DNA of 64,000 nt, from assembly GCA_026692725.1 (NCBI GenBank), contig JAPMUG010000001.1, positions 186,001-250,000 on the forward strand, given 5' to 3'. Below, piece after piece: positions 61,244-64,000 of this stretch. Origin of the DNA: Ecytonucleospora hepatopenaei (taxonomy: Eukaryota > Microsporidia > Enterocytozoonidae). Numbering within the stretch: position 1 is the stretch's first letter; every line of letters starts with the position of its first letter. The notes under the pieces were generated by a model, which ran no database searches, was not told the DNA's origin, and saw only the letters and a program-made list of their open reading frames with translations. The position numbers were made by a program, and so were the translations under genes.

Positions 61244-61609
61244 AAGGGGTAAACATTAATGTTTTTTTATATAAAAAAATGGAGGGAAACACAATTTTAA
61301 CCTAAAAATAATTTTTATGGAGGGAATTCTTTGAAAGTTTTGATTTTTTAACATTTTGATATAGAAAATATATATATATATATTATATATAGATAAGAAA
61401 TAGACTGTACATAAGAATTGTATTTTAATAATAAACACTTTCAAATCACTTATTTAATAATTTAATTAAATTCAGATTTAATAAAAATTATAATTTTAAT
61501 AATTAACATTTGATACTATTTTCTATGAATAAATATCTTGCTAATAAGTTTTTTATGGTTGTTTTCCCTCCAAAAATAGTTTAAAAACAGAAAAAATAGA
61601 AACCCATAC
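61244..61609. promoter_or_regulatory. Divergent intergenic region of the H4/H3 pair
   Basis: 366 bases shared by the two histone genes. It has a CCC motif by H4 (complement of 61246-61249), a copy of tggagggaa at about 61280 and 61318, tatatatat repeats at about 61370, and on the + strand gttttccctcca (61561-61572) and AACCCATAC before H3. The repeated GGAGGGAA/TTCCCTCC may be a histone-specific element. Confidence 0.55.
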
Positions 61610-62047
61610 ATGAGAACAAAGAATCAAAATACTACTGTTTTTAAAGGTGGTAAAGTTTTAAAGGAAAATAATAAAAACACAAAGACTTTAGGCTCATTAA
61701 AACCAAATTCACAGCTGACTCCCCAGAAAAAATTTCAACCAGGTAAATTAGCATTAAAGGAAATTAGAAAATACCAACAAACTACAGACTTGGTTGTTAG
61801 AAAAGCACCTTTTAAAAGATTGGTTAAAAATATTTTACAAGGATTTGAAAAGGGAGATACTTTCAGATTTCAACAATCTTCATTTACTCAATTGCAAACT
61901 GCCTATGAATATTTTATGGTTAGTGTTTTGGAAGATGCATTAAGATTGACAATACACGCAAAAAGAAAGACCTTATTTGGTGATGATATTAAGTTAATCT
62001 ATAGAATAAAACACGCAAGAGACTTTGATGTTAACATGACTAATTAA
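61610..62047 (+). CDS. Histone H3-type protein, with CENP-A-like loop
   Basis: 145 residues. The tail starts MRTK and the core begins FQPGKLALKEIRKYQQTTDL, the H3 alpha-N region, followed by RKAPFKRLVKNI. Loop 1 reads GFEKGDTFRFQ, two residues longer than DFKTDLRFQ of canonical H3 and like CENP-A. The last helix has TIHAKRKTLFGDDIKLIYRI; TLF in place of TIM is also CENP-A-like. It may be the centromeric H3 or a divergent canonical H3. The head-to-head position with H4 favours the latter. A CCC motif (AACCCATAC) is next to the ATG. Confidence 0.85.
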   Translation: MRTKNQNTTVFKGGKVLKENNKNTKTLGSLKPNSQLTPQKKFQPGKLALKEIRKYQQTTDLVVRKAPFKRLVKNILQGFEKGDTFRFQQSSFTQLQTAYEYFMVSVLEDALRLTIHAKRKTLFGDDIKLIYRIKHARDFDVNMTN

Positions 62048-62077
62048 AATGTTTATTTTTATTTATGCCCTTATTTT

Positions 62078-64000
62078 ATGGAAAAAGATTTGATTGTTCT
62101 ACAAACGCACATTGATTTTGAGTCAAATCCGAAACAAAAGGATGGTTCACTTCCTGTTATTACTATTTATGGAAAGACATTGGACGGTAAACCAATTCAA
62201 ATAAAAGTTGATGATTTTTCACCTTACTTTTTTATTCGACCAATCTTGAATGAAACAGAAATTAACCAAGTTGATGTAAATGAGGTTGAAGAAGTTTTTT
62301 CAACAATGTTTAAAGGTAAATGCCATTCAGGAATTGAAAAGGTTATGAAAACCAATATTTATGGATTTTCCGAAAAAAAGCAAATGGTTTTTAAAATATT
62401 TATAAACAGTCCTTCTTTATTTAAACAAGCAAGAGAAATATTTCAGAATGGTATTAAAATTAACCATAAATTAATCAGATTTAAAACTTTTGAATCAAAT
62501 TTTCCATATATTTTAAGGTTTATGCATGATTTAAAAATTACAGGTGTTAGCTATATTAAGATAAATAAATGGACAGAAATTGAGTGTCCTGAAGAAAAGA
62601 AATATATCATCAAAACAAGTTATACGTTTATAGAGGCATTACCAGTCGAAGGTAAATGGATGCAGGTAATTCCTCAAAAGGTTTTGTCTTTTGACATAGA
62701 GTGTTGTGGAGAAACCGATGCATTTCCCACTGCGCTTCTTGATCCAGTTATACAGATAGGAAATACTATTAAATTGACAAATTCTGATGAAATAACAAAA
62801 GTAATTTTTTGTTTGAAAGAAACTGCAAATATTCCAGGAGCAGAAGTTAGATGCTTTGAAAATGAAGCAGATTTGCTTATGGGTTGGTCAGATTTTATAA
62901 ATGAAACAGATCCTGACATAATTTTGGGATATAACATAAAGAATTTCGATTTTCCATACTTGCTCGAAAGAGCAGAAATACTCAAATTAAAGAATTTTGC
63001 TAAACTGGGAAGAACAGATAAAATATGCAAGTCATTTAAAAAAACACAAGCTTCTTCAAATTTTGGTAATCTAGAGGTTTCTGACATTATTTTAGAAGGA
63101 AGGATGATTTTTGACATGTTTCATATTTTAAAGAGGGAACACAAGTTAAGGTCGTACAGCTTAAATTCAGTCTCAGTTCATTTTTTAGGAGAGCAAAAAG
63201 AAGATGTTCCATACGGGTCAATGCATATGTTGCAAAATTCAAATAAAGAAACAAGGCGTCGTATAGCTACGTATTGTCTGAAAGATACTCTGCTACCTTT
63301 GCTTCTGTTTGAAAAACTAAATACTTTTGTTAATTATGTGGAACTAAGCAGAGCAACACATGTCCCTATAGAATTTTTTTCAACAAGGGGGACAAGCATA
63401 AAAGTCTTGAGTCTTATTTACAGAGAAGCAGGTCTGCTTGAGTATATAATTCCAGACATGGATATTGTTGATAATGAAAGTACTTTTGAGGGTGCGTTCG
63501 TCATGGATCCTATAAGAGGATTTTACGAAAATCCCATTGCAGTCTTAGATTTTTGTTCCCTGTATCCATCTATTATGATAAGCAAGAATCTTTGTTATAC
63601 TACGCTATTACCAAAAAATACAAATACAGAAGAATTTAATAAAGATCAGGGAGCAAATGATGCAGTTACCGTTACCCCGACTGGGGATAAATTTGTTAAG
63701 AAAGAAATTAAAGAAGGTCTCTTACCACGTATTTTAGAAAGTTTACTGTCTAATCGTAAGGAAACTAAGAAAAAATTAAAAAATACCAAGGAAGAATGGC
63801 TGAGAAAATCTCTTGATGGCAGACAGCTTGCTTTAAAAATTTGTGCAAATTCAATTTACGGATTTACAGGAGCACAAGTAGGACAACTTCCATGCTTGGA
63901 AATTTCACAAAGTACCACAGCTTTTGGTCGTGAAATGATCTCAAAGACCAAAAAGCTAATAGAAAGTAGGTTTTCAAAAGCACATGGCTTTACTCATGAC
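62078..64000 (+). CDS. POL3: DNA polymerase delta catalytic subunit, 3' end cut off
   Basis: 641 codons are visible and the frame stays open to the window end. The ATG at 62078 follows ATGCCCTTATTTT, a CCC motif. Family B motifs in order: exonuclease I FDIECCG near residue 204, exonuclease II NIKNFDFPYLLERA, exonuclease III YCLKDTLLP, polymerase motif A DFCSLYPSIM near 490, and motif B KICANSIYGFTGAQ near 588. DFCSLYPSIM, GRQLALKI and the N-terminal layout fit Pol3 rather than Pol alpha or epsilon. It replicates the lagging strand with PCNA and RFC. Confidence 0.95.
   Translation, partial: MEKDLIVLQTHIDFESNPKQKDGSLPVITIYGKTLDGKPIQIKVDDFSPYFFIRPILNETEINQVDVNEVEEVFSTMFKGKCHSGIEKVMKTNIYGFSEKKQMVFKIFINSPSLFKQAREIFQNGIKINHKLIRFKTFESNFPYILRFMHDLKITGVSYIKINKWTEIECPEEKKYIIKTSYTFIEALPVEGKWMQVIPQKVLSFDIECCGETDAFPTALLDPVIQIGNTIKLTNSDEITKVIFCLKETANIPGAEVRCFENEADLLMGWSDFINETDPDIILGYNIKNFDFPYLLERAEILKLKNFAKLGRTDKICKSFKKTQASSNFGNLEVSDIILEGRMIFDMFHILKREHKLRSYSLNSVSVHFLGEQKEDVPYGSMHMLQNSNKETRRRIATYCLKDTLLPLLLFEKLNTFVNYVELSRATHVPIEFFSTRGTSIKVLSLIYREAGLLEYIIPDMDIVDNESTFEGAFVMDPIRGFYENPIAVLDFCSLYPSIMISKNLCYTTLLPKNTNTEEFNKDQGANDAVTVTPTGDKFVKKEIKEGLLPRILESLLSNRKETKKKLKNTKEEWLRKSLDGRQLALKICANSIYGFTGAQVGQLPCLEISQSTTAFGREMISKTKKLIESRFSKAHGFTHD

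Overview
The window looks like nuclear DNA of a microsporidian, an obligate intracellular fungal relative. The DNA is very AT-rich, no introns were seen, and the proteins are short versions of core eukaryotic families. Many start codons have a CCC- or GGG-like motif within about 30 bases upstream, the known microsporidian promoter signature; examples are the genes starting at 44005(-), 51898(-), 57779(-), 58454(-), 61243(-), 62078(+) and 38544(+). Many predicted secreted or type I membrane proteins have no family I recognise, as expected for such a parasite. I cannot place the genus.

Positions 1-25800 are the left arm. Housekeeping genes here are MYG1 (cut by the window edge), MCM7 (split by a one-base frameshift), eIF5A, a glutaredoxin, RPN3, an SRP-receptor-beta-like GTPase, an RFC small subunit, an Nse2-like SP-RING protein, a MYST acetyltransferase, LSM1, VTC1 and a HIRA/Hir1-like protein with Asn/Thr repeats. 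Between them lie secreted or membrane proteins: a paralogous pair at 2874-3770 and 4733-5458, a cluster of three helical proteins at 11367-14178, a large GH19 chitinase, and a Cys-rich secreted protein with a basic C-terminus at 25191-25790.

Positions 25800-41300 are subtelomeric. Gene density collapses and remnants appear: a broken copy of a helical-protein gene (26830-28056), a shredded aminopeptidase (30620-31345) and an 8-bp satellite. The centre holds a conserved 50-base hairpin element, a 30-bp tandem array, (TTAG)n tracts that switch at a palindrome near 33734 to (CTAA)n, and then the mirror image: a short remnant of the array, the same hairpin inverted, matching flank sequence and an intact copy of the helical-protein gene (38544-39749). 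This is the layout of two chromosome ends joined head to head. It may be a real telomere fusion or an assembly join; the diverged arms argue against a simple foldback read.

Positions 41400-64000 are gene-dense again: an M1 aminopeptidase, poly(A) polymerase, a karyopherin-like protein, a membrane-tethered macrodomain protein, RNase H2 A, CDP-diacylglycerol synthase, tRNA-Ile, a short-chain dehydrogenase, a SNARE-like protein, an unknown protein sharing a 22-base palindromic intergenic region with PRI2, a NIC96-like nucleoporin, an SDS22-like LRR protein, CCT2, tRNA-Gln, a Tyr/Asn-rich protein, a divergent head-to-head H4 and H3 (or CENP-A-like) pair, and POL3 running off the end. DNA replication is well represented (MCM7, RFC, PRI2, POL3, RNase H2), and the H3/H4 pair occurs with the Hir1-like protein, their probable chaperone.
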